Shown here: positions 16,775-25,600 of the stretch, one piece after another
How the letters are laid out: every line of letters begins with the position of its first letter
Numbering within the stretch: the stretch's first letter is position 1
From: Roseovarius arcticus
GTDB lineage: Bacteria; Pseudomonadota; Alphaproteobacteria; Rhodobacterales; Rhodobacteraceae
Assembly (NCBI RefSeq): GCF_006125015.1
Contig: NZ_SZZN01000001.1
Location: 3,906,001 to 3,970,000, forward strand
DNA length: 64,000 bases
Reading direction: 5' to 3'
Notes under the pieces: generated by a model
The model's database searches: none
What the model saw: the letters and a program-made list of their open reading frames with translations, nothing else
What the model was told of the DNA's origin: nothing
Program-made: the position numbers and the translations under genes

Positions 16775-19084
16775 ATGCCGACATATACTGTAGGCTTGTA
16801 CAACACGAACCCGGCATCGGTGTTCTCCACGGGGATAGGGTCGACCTTCAGCTGGACAGGCTCGTCCGATACGGCGGGCACGGCCACCATCACCGATAAC
16901 GAACCCAACAATCAGGGCTGGACACTCGACGATGACAACAATGGCGGCGAATCCGCCACGGCCAATGTCACCATCGGCGGCAATACCTCGACTGGCTCCA
17001 ACGTCGATGCCGAACTGGTTTGGACGATCCGCGATACCGTCACTGGCAAGGTTTTCGAAGTTGTCCAGCTAGATGTCGAAAACGGTGCAGCTTCGGGCTT
17101 TTACACGCTTTCTGAAACTCCTCTTATCGCGGGGCGCAGCTACGAGGTTGTGGCGTATAATACCAACCCCAATGTGGCTGCCGGCAATCCGGTCTTCAAT
17201 TTTACCAACTATGTCGAAGCTGACGATATCGTCAACGGCACCACAGGTGATGACACGATCACCACTTCCTTTACTGATCACGATGATGATGTCGTTGGTA
17301 ACGGCGCTGATGTCGTCGCGGCCGGCGATGGCAATGACAGCGTTGTCGCGGGCGGCGGCAGCGACACGATCACGGGCGGCGGCGGTAGCGACACCATCGA
17401 CGGTGGCAACGGTGCCGATACCATCTATGGCGGCGATAACGGTACCCTCCCCGACAGCGCCGAGATCCTGAATTGGGAGGCGGTCGGCAATGATGGTGCC
17501 GATCTCACCGCAGGCTTCAGCCAGATCACCGGCGAGATGGAAGTCTCGGTCAGCTTTGCGAATGACGGGAACAACAACCCGACATTCAATGTCGAATCCG
17601 GACTGAACATGTATGTCGCCTCGGGCGAGACGTTCAACACAACGTCCAGCCTAGATCTGTATGCAAATGGCGACGGCGCGACGTCGACTACGACAATCGA
17701 TTTTGCCGCCAAATCGGGCAGCGCCTATAGTGACTCGGTTGGAGGCGTCTCTTTTCGCATCAACGACGTGGATTGGGGGGCCGGAAACCACAGGGATATT
17801 CTGACCATCAACGCGTTTGATGCCAATGGCGATCCCGTGACGGTCACACTTACCCCCGGCGGCGGGCAGACTGTATCGGGCAACACTGTTACCTCTGATG
17901 ATACAAGCACCTCGGAAACCAACCTGAACGGATCGGTTCTGGTCGAAATCGCCGGACCGCTGTCACAGATCGAAATTACCTATTCAAACGGCTTGGGCGG
18001 CACCCAAGGGATCTATGTCAGCGATATCCATTTCAATGCGGTCGCCCCAGAAGATGGCGATGACAGCATTCTGGGGGGTGCTGGTCATGACAATATCTTT
18101 GGCGAAGCTGGGGATGACACGCTCGACGGGGGCACAGGCAACGACACCTTAACCGGTGGCGCGGGTAACGACAGCCTGACCGGCGGCACAGGGGCAGATC
18201 AGCTCTTTGGCGGCGCAGGTGATGACACGTTGTCCGTGGCCCAGGGCGATCAGGCCTTTGGCGGTGACGGTGATGATTATTTTGTCATCGAAGACCTCGG
18301 CGAGGCCGGGGCCGGCACGATCAACATCGTGGGCGGCGAAGGCGGCGAGACCGCCGGTGATACGCTCCGCCTCAATAGCGATGTGTCACGGGCCGACATA
18401 ACTTTCACAAATACCGATGATGCGGCGGGCGGCCTTTCGGGCAACTTCGCTATGGCTGACGGCACGGTTGTGACCTTTTCCGAGATCGAAAACATCATCT
18501 GTTTCACTCCCGGGGCGTGTATTCTTACCCCGCATGGCGCGCGAGCAATTGAAACGCTGTGCATCGGCGACATGGTAATTACCCGCGATAACGGACCACA
18601 ACCGATCCGCTGGGTCGGCAGCCGTACAGTAGCCGGAGTCGACCGGTTTGCCCCGATTTCAATTGCCGCGCATGTGCTTGACTGGGCGACGCGCCCCCTT
18701 CTGGTATCACCGCAGCACCGGCTTTTGTTCACCGGCTACAAGGCCGAACTTTTGTTTGGCTGTGACGAGGTTTTGGTCGCCGCCAAGCACCTGCTGGATG
18801 GGCGCGATGTGGTCGCGAGCAACCGGGCAGAGGTGACCTATATCCACATGATGCTTGACCAGCATGAGGTGATTTATGCCGATGGCGCCGCCACCGAAAG
18901 CTTTCACGCGGGTGATGTCGGGATCTCAGCGATCTCGGACCAATCGCGCGAGGAAATGTTTAGCATTTTCCCAGAGCTGCGTGCCAATCCCAACGCTTTT
19001 GGCAAGACTGCCCGCCCATGTCTCAAACGTCACGAGGCGCGGCTTTTGCTGCCAGTTTCGGCCCTTGGTCGGCTCGCCGCATAA
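16775..19084 (+). CDS. RTX-type calcium-binding protein with C-terminal Hint domain
   Basis: A 769-residue acidic, Gly/Asp-rich protein. Residues 1-150 form a beta-rich N-terminal region beginning MPTYTVGLYNTNP, without a classical signal peptide, as expected for type I secretion. Two blocks of GGxGxDxhh calcium-binding nonapeptides follow at about 155-222 (GGGGSDTIDGGNGADTIYGG) and 428-505 (GGAGNDSLTGGTGADQLFGG). From about residue 576 comes a Hint domain: CFTPGACILTPHGARAIETL, then GDMVITRDNGPQPIRWVGS and LLVSPQHRLLFTG. Proteins of this layout are common in Rhodobacteraceae; the Hint part may self-cleave. No secretion genes lie nearby. The gene has GGAG upstream and is intact within a decayed region. 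Confidence 0.9.
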   Translation: MPTYTVGLYNTNPASVFSTGIGSTFSWTGSSDTAGTATITDNEPNNQGWTLDDDNNGGESATANVTIGGNTSTGSNVDAELVWTIRDTVTGKVFEVVQLDVENGAASGFYTLSETPLIAGRSYEVVAYNTNPNVAAGNPVFNFTNYVEADDIVNGTTGDDTITTSFTDHDDDVVGNGADVVAAGDGNDSVVAGGGSDTITGGGGSDTIDGGNGADTIYGGDNGTLPDSAEILNWEAVGNDGADLTAGFSQITGEMEVSVSFANDGNNNPTFNVESGLNMYVASGETFNTTSSLDLYANGDGATSTTTIDFAAKSGSAYSDSVGGVSFRINDVDWGAGNHRDILTINAFDANGDPVTVTLTPGGGQTVSGNTVTSDDTSTSETNLNGSVLVEIAGPLSQIEITYSNGLGGTQGIYVSDIHFNAVAPEDGDDSILGGAGHDNIFGEAGDDTLDGGTGNDTLTGGAGNDSLTGGTGADQLFGGAGDDTLSVAQGDQAFGGDGDDYFVIEDLGEAGAGTINIVGGEGGETAGDTLRLNSDVSRADITFTNTDDAAGGLSGNFAMADGTVVTFSEIENIICFTPGACILTPHGARAIETLCIGDMVITRDNGPQPIRWVGSRTVAGVDRFAPISIAAHVLDWATRPLLVSPQHRLLFTGYKAELLFGCDEVLVAAKHLLDGRDVVASNRAEVTYIHMMLDQHEVIYADGAATESFHAGDVGISAISDQSREEMFSIFPELRANPNAFGKTARPCLKRHEARLLLPVSALGRLAA

Positions 19085-19159
19085 TCAGATCGGCGCTTCT
19101 GCGACAGCGTGGCCTCAGCATGCCCGAATGGCACCAAACTAAAGGCGGCTGCCCTTCAA

Positions 19160-19192
19160 GCGGGCGTCAGACAGAAATGTCCTAACGCCCGC
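19160..19192. terminator. Hairpin downstream of the RTX gene
   Basis: GCGGGCGT (19160-19167) pairs with ACGCCCGC (19185-19192) across a 17-base loop, 76 bases after the RTX stop. No T-run follows, so it is at best a weak terminator. Confidence 0.3.
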
Positions 19193-19355
19193 CCGCTATG
19201 CAGCAATTCCAGAGGCGGCTCCTTGGCAAGAAGCTGGTCTATCGGCCGAGAGACTGATGGACCATTCAAGCTTGAAGGAATTGTCCGAAACCCTTGGCTG
19301 CAGGTAACTATCGATTTTCTGACGATCAAAAACAGCGCTTAGAGCCTGAATCCAA

Positions 19356-19910
19356 TCACTCGTCCATCGTGACTTCCGGATGCTTGGCGATAATGTCTTC
19401 TCGCGTGATGCTGGGAAACAATTCGGCGTACATGTAGCTATAGCCAAGGTTGCCATACTTTGCGATGTCGATGACGGCGGCTGGGACGACTGTAGTAAGA
19501 TCGTAAAAGTCTTCTGGCCCATAGCCGCGACTTTTAGCAGCATTGCGGCAGATGTGTATCTCGACGCCGAGGTCAGTAAGTTCTTTTAGTGAGGCATAGG
19601 CATCCGGATAGGCTTCGCTGTTCAGCCGGGAAAACGCATGAAGATCATTGCCATGGGCCACTATGATAATGTTTGAATTCTCAAGGTCCCCAAATTCCTG
19701 CATGGCCTTAATATGGTTCCTAACAAAGCCGAGCGCCCGCAGACCGTCTTCCGGGGTCGGGTAGTTCCAATCGTAGACGACGTTCTGTGCGCCGTAACGA
19801 ACAGGATCGAAAGCCGACCTGTCTTCTGGGCCAGCAGAGGCTGGTGCCGAGAGTGTGATGGCTAGGGCTGTGCAGGCCGCAGATAAGCATACGAATAGGT
19901 GGGATTTCAT
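19356..19910 (-). CDS. Exported DsrE/DsrF-like protein
   Basis: A 184-residue protein with a cleavable signal peptide (hydrophobic core at about residues 5-22, likely cut after APASA) and a DsrE-like fold: VVYDWNYP, IIIVAHGNDLHAF, DLGVEIHICRNAA and a C-terminal TTVVPAAVIDIAKYGNLGYSY. DsrE relatives carry persulfide or have unknown roles. One cysteine in the mature part (HICRN) sits where other members of this family have one. Periplasmic location is inferred. It is divergent from the lipoamide-dehydrogenase-like gene, with about 400 bases between them. Confidence 0.8.
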   Translation of the reverse strand: MKSHLFVCLSAACTALAITLSAPASAGPEDRSAFDPVRYGAQNVVYDWNYPTPEDGLRALGFVRNHIKAMQEFGDLENSNIIIVAHGNDLHAFSRLNSEAYPDAYASLKELTDLGVEIHICRNAAKSRGYGPEDFYDLTTVVPAAVIDIAKYGNLGYSYMYAELFPSITREDIIAKHPEVTMDE

Positions 19911-20307
19911 GATTGAGAGGCCTTTTTGTTGAGTTGTTGAGTGTTGGAGGCAAACCGTAACTATCGACTATATCAATAACAGCGAGCGCATTCTTAACCG
20001 CGCCGGGTTTTCCGGAGGCTTGAAACCTGAGAATGATGATAGTCATGGAACAGGACAAGATGGCAAACTGTTATTGACCAAAGGTACGCGCTAGCGGGAT
20101 GCGGATGTTGCTTGCCGCCGCACCCACGTTTCGTGAACTCTCGGCGCGGTCGTCATGAAGCCATCTGCGTCGAAGCTTTTGTACGGATCCTGATAGGGCC
20201 GGCGGCGGCGTGGGACATAGCGTCGGATAGCCGCTGACTGATTTTTGCATTTTATGGCTGGTCGACGATGACAGAAACTCCATGTTTAGAATAAAGGGGT
20301 ACCGAGA
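19911..20307. other. Divergent intergenic region
   Basis: 397 bases between two divergent starts. It must hold promoters for both, but no clear -35/-10 pair or operator is seen. Open frames here are short shadows. Confidence 0.35.
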
Positions 20308-21723
20308 ATGATTAACAAAGTAGACGTGGCGATTGTAGGCGCAGGCACCGCGGGGCTGGCTGCGCTGCGCGATGTGCGCCAAAAGACGGACGATTTCGTC
20401 CTTATCAACAAGCCGCCTTATGGGACAACATGTGCCCGCGTCGGATGCATGCCCTCCAAGACCCTGATCGCGGCAGCAAACGCCTTTCATGAGCGGACGT
20501 TGCTAGACACCTTCGGCATCCGGGGTGCGGAGCATCTAGAGGCTGACATTCCGGCTGTGTTGGCACGGGTCAGACTGCTCAGAGATGATTTCGTCGCGGG
20601 TGTGATGAAATCGACCGACGATCTGGGGGAGCGCAACATTGCAGGACATGCGCGTCTTGACGGGGCAAACCGGGTGGTCGTGGATGGCCACGTAATCGAA
20701 GCGCGCCAAATCATTCTGGCACCCGGGTCCAGCCCTGTTGTGCCGAAACCGTGGAGATCGTTCAGCGACCGCATTCTTACAACCGATACCCTTTTTGAAG
20801 AGCAAGATCTGCCATCCCGGATCGGGGTGATCGGATTGGGTGCGATCGGTGTGGAAATGGCGCAGGCCTTGGCGCGGCTGGGCATAGAGGTTCACGGGTT
20901 TGATGGGGCAGATCAAATGGCCGGTATCTCAGACGAAAAGATTGCAGAAACTTTGCGCATCTCTCTGTCACGGGAATTCGCTGTGCATCTCGGGGTGGAA
21001 GTTGATCTTGCGGAGGCCGAGGGCGGTATCGAAATTAGGTGGGGCGAGGACAAAGTCGTTGTCGATAAGGTGCTGGTCGCGGTGGGACGGCGGCAGAATG
21101 TGCAGGATCTCGGCCTCGAAACTCTCAACGTGCCGCTCGACGACAAGGGGATGCCAGAGGTCGATATGCAGACAATGCGGATCGGGAACACATCGGTCCT
21201 GCTTGCCGGTGACGCCAATGGGATACGCCCGCTTCTGCATGAGGGTTCGGATGAAGGCCATATCGCGGGACTTAATGCCACAAGCGACAGCCCCGTGCGG
21301 CTTAAACGCCGGACACCGATGAGTATTACATTTTGCGCGCCAGAGGTGGCGTCCGTCGGAAAGCGGTCCAGCGATCTGGATCTTGATGGCTGTGTGGTCG
21401 GCGAAGTTGATTTTGGATCACAAGGGCGTGCGCGCGTGATGCAGAAGAATGAAGGGCTTTTGCGCATCTATGCATCGCGCGACGACGGACGGCTGCTTGG
21501 GGCCGAGATGGCGGCACCGGCGGCGGAACATCTTGCCCATTTACTGGTGCTGGCGATAGACCAGAACCTCACGGTGCATGAATTGCTGCGGATACCATTC
21601 TACCATCCCACTCTCGAAGAAGGGTTGCGCTCCGCACTGCGCGAGATCGCCCGCGAATTGCCTCCTTTCAGTATATCCGATCTGTCGGGCTGCGGCTCTC
21701 TGGAGGTGGAAGCGCTTGAATAG
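20308..21723 (+). CDS. Dihydrolipoamide-dehydrogenase-like flavoprotein
   Basis: A 471-residue class I pyridine-nucleotide disulfide oxidoreductase. FAD motif VAIVGAGTAGLAAL at residues 7-20; redox-active disulfide CARVGCMPSK with Cys42 and Cys47; NAD(P) motif IGVIGLGAIGVEMA at about 172-185; second FAD motif near SVLLAGDANGIRPLLHEG; dimerisation domain ending FYHPTLEEG, with the HxxxxE pair that serves as the active-site base. It would use NAD(P)H to reduce, or be reduced by, a disulfide substrate. No lipoyl dehydrogenase complex genes are adjacent, so a specialised role is likely. The divergent DsrE-like neighbour suggests thiol or sulfur chemistry. Confidence 0.88.
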   Translation: MINKVDVAIVGAGTAGLAALRDVRQKTDDFVLINKPPYGTTCARVGCMPSKTLIAAANAFHERTLLDTFGIRGAEHLEADIPAVLARVRLLRDDFVAGVMKSTDDLGERNIAGHARLDGANRVVVDGHVIEARQIILAPGSSPVVPKPWRSFSDRILTTDTLFEEQDLPSRIGVIGLGAIGVEMAQALARLGIEVHGFDGADQMAGISDEKIAETLRISLSREFAVHLGVEVDLAEAEGGIEIRWGEDKVVVDKVLVAVGRRQNVQDLGLETLNVPLDDKGMPEVDMQTMRIGNTSVLLAGDANGIRPLLHEGSDEGHIAGLNATSDSPVRLKRRTPMSITFCAPEVASVGKRSSDLDLDGCVVGEVDFGSQGRARVMQKNEGLLRIYASRDDGRLLGAEMAAPAAEHLAHLLVLAIDQNLTVHELLRIPFYHPTLEEGLRSALREIARELPPFSISDLSGCGSLEVEALE

Positions 21724-21769
21724 ATTTGTCTGTCGTCAGCGTTTTTGGAGCCAGTGGCAGCTCGAATAG

Positions 21770-21955
21770 AAGGTCGTGAAGGACATCCACCGTATAACCG
21801 GCAAACAGTGTTAAGCCGAAGAGAAGATCAGAATCGTCCTGGACGGCCTAAATGATTAGGACCGCATTGCTGAATTTTGCGGTCGCGAAGGCACCGCGCA
21901 TGGCCAGTATTGCAGTCGGTCCAGAGACTTCCTTGAAGGATTCACACACCAGTGC
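21770..21955 (+). pseudogene. IS3-family OrfA relic
   Basis: Translated through two stop codons, the region gives KDIHRITGKQC, then AEEKIRIVLDGL, RIAEFCGREGTAHGQY and SRDFLEG. These match in order the N-terminal helix-turn-helix of IS3-type OrfA proteins, in which AEEKIRIVL, IAELCRREGI and YYxWSKDFLEAG are conserved. Two in-frame stops and the absence of orfB show it is long dead. It directly abuts a decayed ATP-grasp gene and may have broken it. Confidence 0.6.
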
Positions 21956-22562
21956 AATTTTCGCAGTTGGGCTGGCGTAGCCGAAGACAAGGTGCTGGCA
22001 CCGATGCTGCTTGCTATCTGCTGGGGGCATTCCGGTGCCGCCGATCCTAGGGGTCATCGACAGAACTGCACGCATCTACCCCGGACTGGATAAAATAGAC
22101 ACTTCGGACAAGTTGCGCGATTTGATTCACGCCAATCAAGGCGGTGGGCTGTTTGGCAAGATCGTTGACGGGATGGTCAGCCTCGGCGCGTTTCGTGTCG
22201 AAAGCGGGGATGCCACTCACCTGAAATGCTCTGGTCACGCCCCGATGACGTATGAAAATTTTCTGTCCGAATTTGTCGGCGACAACGCCTATGTTTTACA
22301 ACACGTTCTCGTCAATCATAAAGATATTAGTCCTTACGCCTCTGCCCTTGCGACGGTGAGCATGATCAACTTGGTCACTACGGATGGAGTTTTTTGCCCT
22401 CAGGCAATCATCAAAATTCCTCAGGTTAGCAATATTGCAGGTGCTTTTTGGCGTTCCGGAAATCTGCCAAGCGAAGTTAATGTCGAAACGGGCATGATTT
22501 GCTCGATTGCCGAGCGCGCAGGACAAGAGGTGAGATTTCACGATGAGCACCCGGCGCGTTAG
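21956..22562 (+). pseudogene. Sugar-transfer-associated ATP-grasp protein, truncated
   Basis: About 190 residues resemble the ATP-grasp family found with polysaccharide and sugar-transfer genes (PF14397 type): SAGGIPVPPILGVIDRTARI, then YVLQHVLVNHKDISPYA and NLVTTDGVFCPQAIIKIP, with NVETGMI near the end. The preceding block EDKVLAPML lies in another frame, so there is a frameshift near 22010, and the true N-terminus is replaced by an IS3 relic. The C-terminal catalytic end is also short. Not expected to work. Confidence 0.6.
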
Positions 22563-22689
22563 GGCTTATTGGAGCTGAAATTGCCATTTCCGCCAAGGGA
22601 TTTGGAAACAAATGTGCACTGGCCGTGTCGTCATGTTCTGCAGCTTTGTTTCATTCGCCCAATGCATTGTGTCTGCTACCCGACGCAAA

Positions 22690-22910
22690 GGTTTTAATCC
22701 CAGCTTTTACTTTCAGCACCAAGTTCAACACAGCGCACACCCCGAACACCTCGACAAAAACTTTGCGTTTATGTTTCCAGTCTGGGACGTAATATTCAAA
22801 ACTTGTCATATGTCCGAAGACGACCGGGATGTGAATTTCGGGATCGGTGACGGCAATTCCGAAGAATTGACCTCTTGCATCCGCCTCTATTGGCGGCACC
22901 CTGTTCCGTC
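22690..22910 (+). pseudogene. C-terminal fragment of a fatty-acid hydroxylase/sterol desaturase
   Basis: A frame in this stretch reads FQHQVQHSAHPEHLDKNFAF, then FPVWDVIFKT and GIGDGNSEELTSCIRLYW. This is the tail of the membrane di-iron hydroxylase family (PF04116), where a His-box HxVHH is followed by DKNFGF and FPxWDxLFGT. The first His-box and all upstream membrane helices are missing, and one His of the box is replaced (HQVQHS). It is a leftover 3' piece that runs close to the end of the convergent dipeptidase gene. Confidence 0.65.
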
Positions 22911-22942
22911 AGACTTCGGTCGTGTGGATGTAGACTGCGGCT

Positions 22943-24010
22943 TCAATCCTCCGGCTTCCACGTGCGCTCCAGCAGGTTTAGCCAATTCTCATGGCATAGC
23001 TTAGTCAACAATTCCTCATGAAATCCATGTTGCGAAAGCGCCGAACGCAACGCACCTAGACCCGCAGCATCGTGAAGTGCCGCAGGCACTTGCGCGCCGT
23101 CGAAGTCAGAGCCGAAACCGACGTGATCCTCGCCCAGATGCGTTATCAGATGATCCAGGTGCCGCAGGATCGGATCAAAGCCCCGGTCGTCAGATTTTTT
23201 CCCGTCAGAATTGAGAAACCCTGTGGCGAAGTTGACGCCAACCATGCCGCCGCTGTCGCGGATCATTGCCAGTTGCCGATCGGTCAGGTTGCGGGAGGAC
23301 GCGGTGATGGCATGGGCGTTGGAATGTGTGGCGACCAAGGGGGCGTCGCTGAGCGAAGCAACATCGTTGAAGCCCGCTTCGTTCAGATGCGACAGGTCGA
23401 CCATAATGCCCATGCGATTGCAGAGCTGAACAAGATCCTTGCCCGCCTGAGTGAGTCCGGGCCCGGTATCCGGCGTGGATGGGAAGGCGAAGGGCACGCC
23501 ATGGCCAAACACGGTCGGCCTACTCCAGACCGGCCCGATGGAACGCAGGCCCATGTCGTGAAACAGATATAGTGCATCTAGGTCGGTGCCGATCGCTTCG
23601 GCCCCTTCTATATGCATGATCGCGGCGATGATGCCGTTCGCCAGACAGTCGCGCAATTCGGTGACGGTGCGGCAAATTTTGAAACGACCGCCCGATGCGC
23701 GCTCCATCCACTTTAGATGGCCCGCCATCGCCAAAGCCACAGGCTGTGCCTCGGCCACGTCAATCAGGGGTGGCAGGGGTAGGGCGTAGGGTGGATTTTC
23801 CATGTCGTCGTCGATGTCATCGGGCAGGCTGGGCGACGAGATATAAATCGCGAAAAAGCCGCCGCCAAAGCCGCCCCGCTGCATGCGCGGCAAGTCCAGA
23901 TGGCCTTTCGCGGTATCGGTCAGCCAGGTAGCCTCCCGATTGCCGGGGTCGCGCAAAAGACGCAGAAGAAAATCGTTGTGGCCGTCGAATATGAGGGGTG
24001 TTTTTGTCAC
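22943..24010 (-). CDS. Membrane-dipeptidase-like metallopeptidase (peptidase M19)
   Basis: A 355-residue M19 dipeptidase. FDGHNDFLLRLL supplies the HxD zinc ligands near the N-terminus, MHIEGAEAIG holds the bridging Glu, and DLSHLNEAGF, ATHSNAHAI and GFGSDFDG follow at the places of the remaining metal and substrate residues. The family cleaves dipeptides, including D-residue and unusual ones, using a TIM barrel with two zinc ions. It is the last gene of a five-component peptide ABC operon, one base after the ATPase stop and starting at GTG 24010, so it probably hydrolyses the imported dipeptide. No signal peptide is seen: cytoplasmic. Confidence 0.92.
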   Translation of the reverse strand: MTKTPLIFDGHNDFLLRLLRDPGNREATWLTDTAKGHLDLPRMQRGGFGGGFFAIYISSPSLPDDIDDDMENPPYALPLPPLIDVAEAQPVALAMAGHLKWMERASGGRFKICRTVTELRDCLANGIIAAIMHIEGAEAIGTDLDALYLFHDMGLRSIGPVWSRPTVFGHGVPFAFPSTPDTGPGLTQAGKDLVQLCNRMGIMVDLSHLNEAGFNDVASLSDAPLVATHSNAHAITASSRNLTDRQLAMIRDSGGMVGVNFATGFLNSDGKKSDDRGFDPILRHLDHLITHLGEDHVGFGSDFDGAQVPAALHDAAGLGALRSALSQHGFHEELLTKLCHENWLNLLERTWKPED

Positions 24011-24011
24011 G

Positions 24012-24770
24012 TCAGATACCTTTGAAACCTTCGCTCGCGATTAACAGATCCTTGGTGTAGGCAGCCCGTGCCTCCCGGTTCTGCAACGCCTCGCGCGACA
24101 GTTCCTCGACCTGCGCGCCATGCTGCATCACAGCCAAGCGTTCACACATATGCGCCACTACGGCAAGATCATGACTGACCAACACGTAGGTCAATCCCCG
24201 CTCGGCGCGCAGCGCATCCAAGAGATTCAGCACTTCGGCTTGAATTGATGCGTCAAGCGCGGACGTCGGTTCATCCAGCAGCAGGATGCGCGGCTCAAGA
24301 ATGAGGGCGCGAGCAATCGCAACACGCTGGCGTTGACCGCCAGAGAGCTGGTGCGGAAAGCGAAAGCGAAACTCCTTGCCGAGCCCGACATCCTCCAACG
24401 CCTTTTCGATACGCGCCTCTGCATCGTCGAACCCGTGGATCGCCAAGGGTTCTGAAAGCACCTTATCGACGGTGTGACGCGGATGAAGCGAGGCGTAGGG
24501 ATCTTGAAAAACCATCTGAACCTTGCGGTAAAATGCCCGGTCCCGTGGTGTCTTCAACGTCTTGCCGTCGATGCGGATTTCGCCAGAGGTGACAGGCGCT
24601 AGTCCGCAGATAGCTCGCAGCACGGTGGACTTGCCCGATCCGCTTTCACCCACGATGCCAAAGCTTTCACCAACCGCCACCTCAAGGCTAACGCCGCGCA
24701 CGGCCTGCACCGTATTGGCACCATGGCCAAAGGTGACAGCCAGATCGCGTATCTCGACTAGTGCGCTCAT
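24012..24770 (-). CDS. Peptide ABC transporter ATPase (DppF/OppF type)
   Basis: A 252-residue ATPase. Walker A GESGSGKST, Q-loop VFQDPYASLHPR, signature LSGGQRQRVAIARAL, Walker B RILLLDEPTSALD and the switch VLVSHDL are all present. It powers import with the partner ATPase immediately upstream. The start is placed at ATG 24770 because it overlaps the upstream stop in ATGA; an earlier GTG would overlap further. It lacks the C-terminal oligopeptide extension with conserved cysteines seen in some OppF proteins. Confidence 0.93.
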   Translation of the reverse strand: MSALVEIRDLAVTFGHGANTVQAVRGVSLEVAVGESFGIVGESGSGKSTVLRAICGLAPVTSGEIRIDGKTLKTPRDRAFYRKVQMVFQDPYASLHPRHTVDKVLSEPLAIHGFDDAEARIEKALEDVGLGKEFRFRFPHQLSGGQRQRVAIARALILEPRILLLDEPTSALDASIQAEVLNLLDALRAERGLTYVLVSHDLAVVAHMCERLAVMQHGAQVEELSREALQNREARAAYTKDLLIASEGFKGI

Positions 24771-25600
24771 TCCAGCCACGCTGCGTCACGGGTGAGGGTT
24801 TCTAGCGGCCTTTGTCCGCCCTCAATCCGGGGAAGGCAGTTAAGCAATCCTTGGGTGTAAGGGTGTTTTGCTGCGTGCAGATCTTTTGCCGCAATCTCCT
24901 CAACCACGCGGCCGGCATACATCACCAGTACGCGGTCGCAGAAGGACGACACGAGGCGCAGGTCGTGGCTGATAAAGATCAGACCCATGCCGCGGATGCG
25001 CACTAGATCATCGAGTATCTTCAGCACGTCGAGTTGCACCGTTACATCCAACGCCGACGTTGGCTCGTCCGCGATCAGCAAGTCAGGTTCTGCAATCAGC
25101 ATCATCGCGATCATTGCCCGCTGGCCCATGCCCCCCGATAATTCATGTGGATAGGCGGCAAAAACGCGTTCGGGGTCGCGGATCTGCACGGCCTCCAGCA
25201 TTTCCAGAGCCTTTGACCGTGCATCTGCGCGCGTGGCATTGCCGCGTCTGCGATAGGCCTCAACGATCTGGCGACCGATGGTCATGACAGGATTGAGTGA
25301 GAATTTTGGGTCCTGCATCACCATGCTCATCCGCCGCCCGCGCAAGGAGCGCCAAGTAGAGGCGGACGCGCCGCGCAGGTCGATACCCTCGAATTCCAGT
25401 CGTTCTGCGGTGACGCGGCCCGAGGGCGGCGTCAGGCCCAAAATGGCGCGTCCGGTTTGCGATTTGCCCGATCCGGACTCCCCGACAATCCCCAGCCGCT
25501 CGCGACCTAGTGTAAAGGATACATCGCGCACCACACGAACCGGACCGTTCCGCGACGGAAAGGCGACGTTCAGCCCTTCGACCTGAAGCATGTCGGTCAT
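24767..25600 (-). CDS. Peptide ABC transporter ATPase (DppD/OppD type)
   Basis: A 277-residue ATPase with Walker A GESGSGKSQT, Q-loop VMQDPKFSLNP, signature LSGGMGQRAMIAMML, Walker B DLLIADEPTSALDVT and HDLRLV. The unusual Ser-Gln after the Walker A lysine is common in DppD proteins. The C-terminal HPYTQGLLNCLPRIEG is the start of the oligopeptide/nickel ABC C-terminal motif. It overlaps both neighbours by four bases (ATGA), showing tight translational coupling. Confidence 0.93.
   Translation of the reverse strand: MTDMLQVEGLNVAFPSRNGPVRVVRDVSFTLGRERLGIVGESGSGKSQTGRAILGLTPPSGRVTAERLEFEGIDLRGASASTWRSLRGRRMSMVMQDPKFSLNPVMTIGRQIVEAYRRRGNATRADARSKALEMLEAVQIRDPERVFAAYPHELSGGMGQRAMIAMMLIAEPDLLIADEPTSALDVTVQLDVLKILDDLVRIRGMGLIFISHDLRLVSSFCDRVLVMYAGRVVEEIAAKDLHAAKHPYTQGLLNCLPRIEGGQRPLETLTRDAAWLE

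Noticed and set aside
19196..19355. Possible transposase end near the DsrE-like gene
   Set aside because: One frame (ALSAVFDRQKIDSYLQPRV) looked protein-like, but I could not match it to any IS family.
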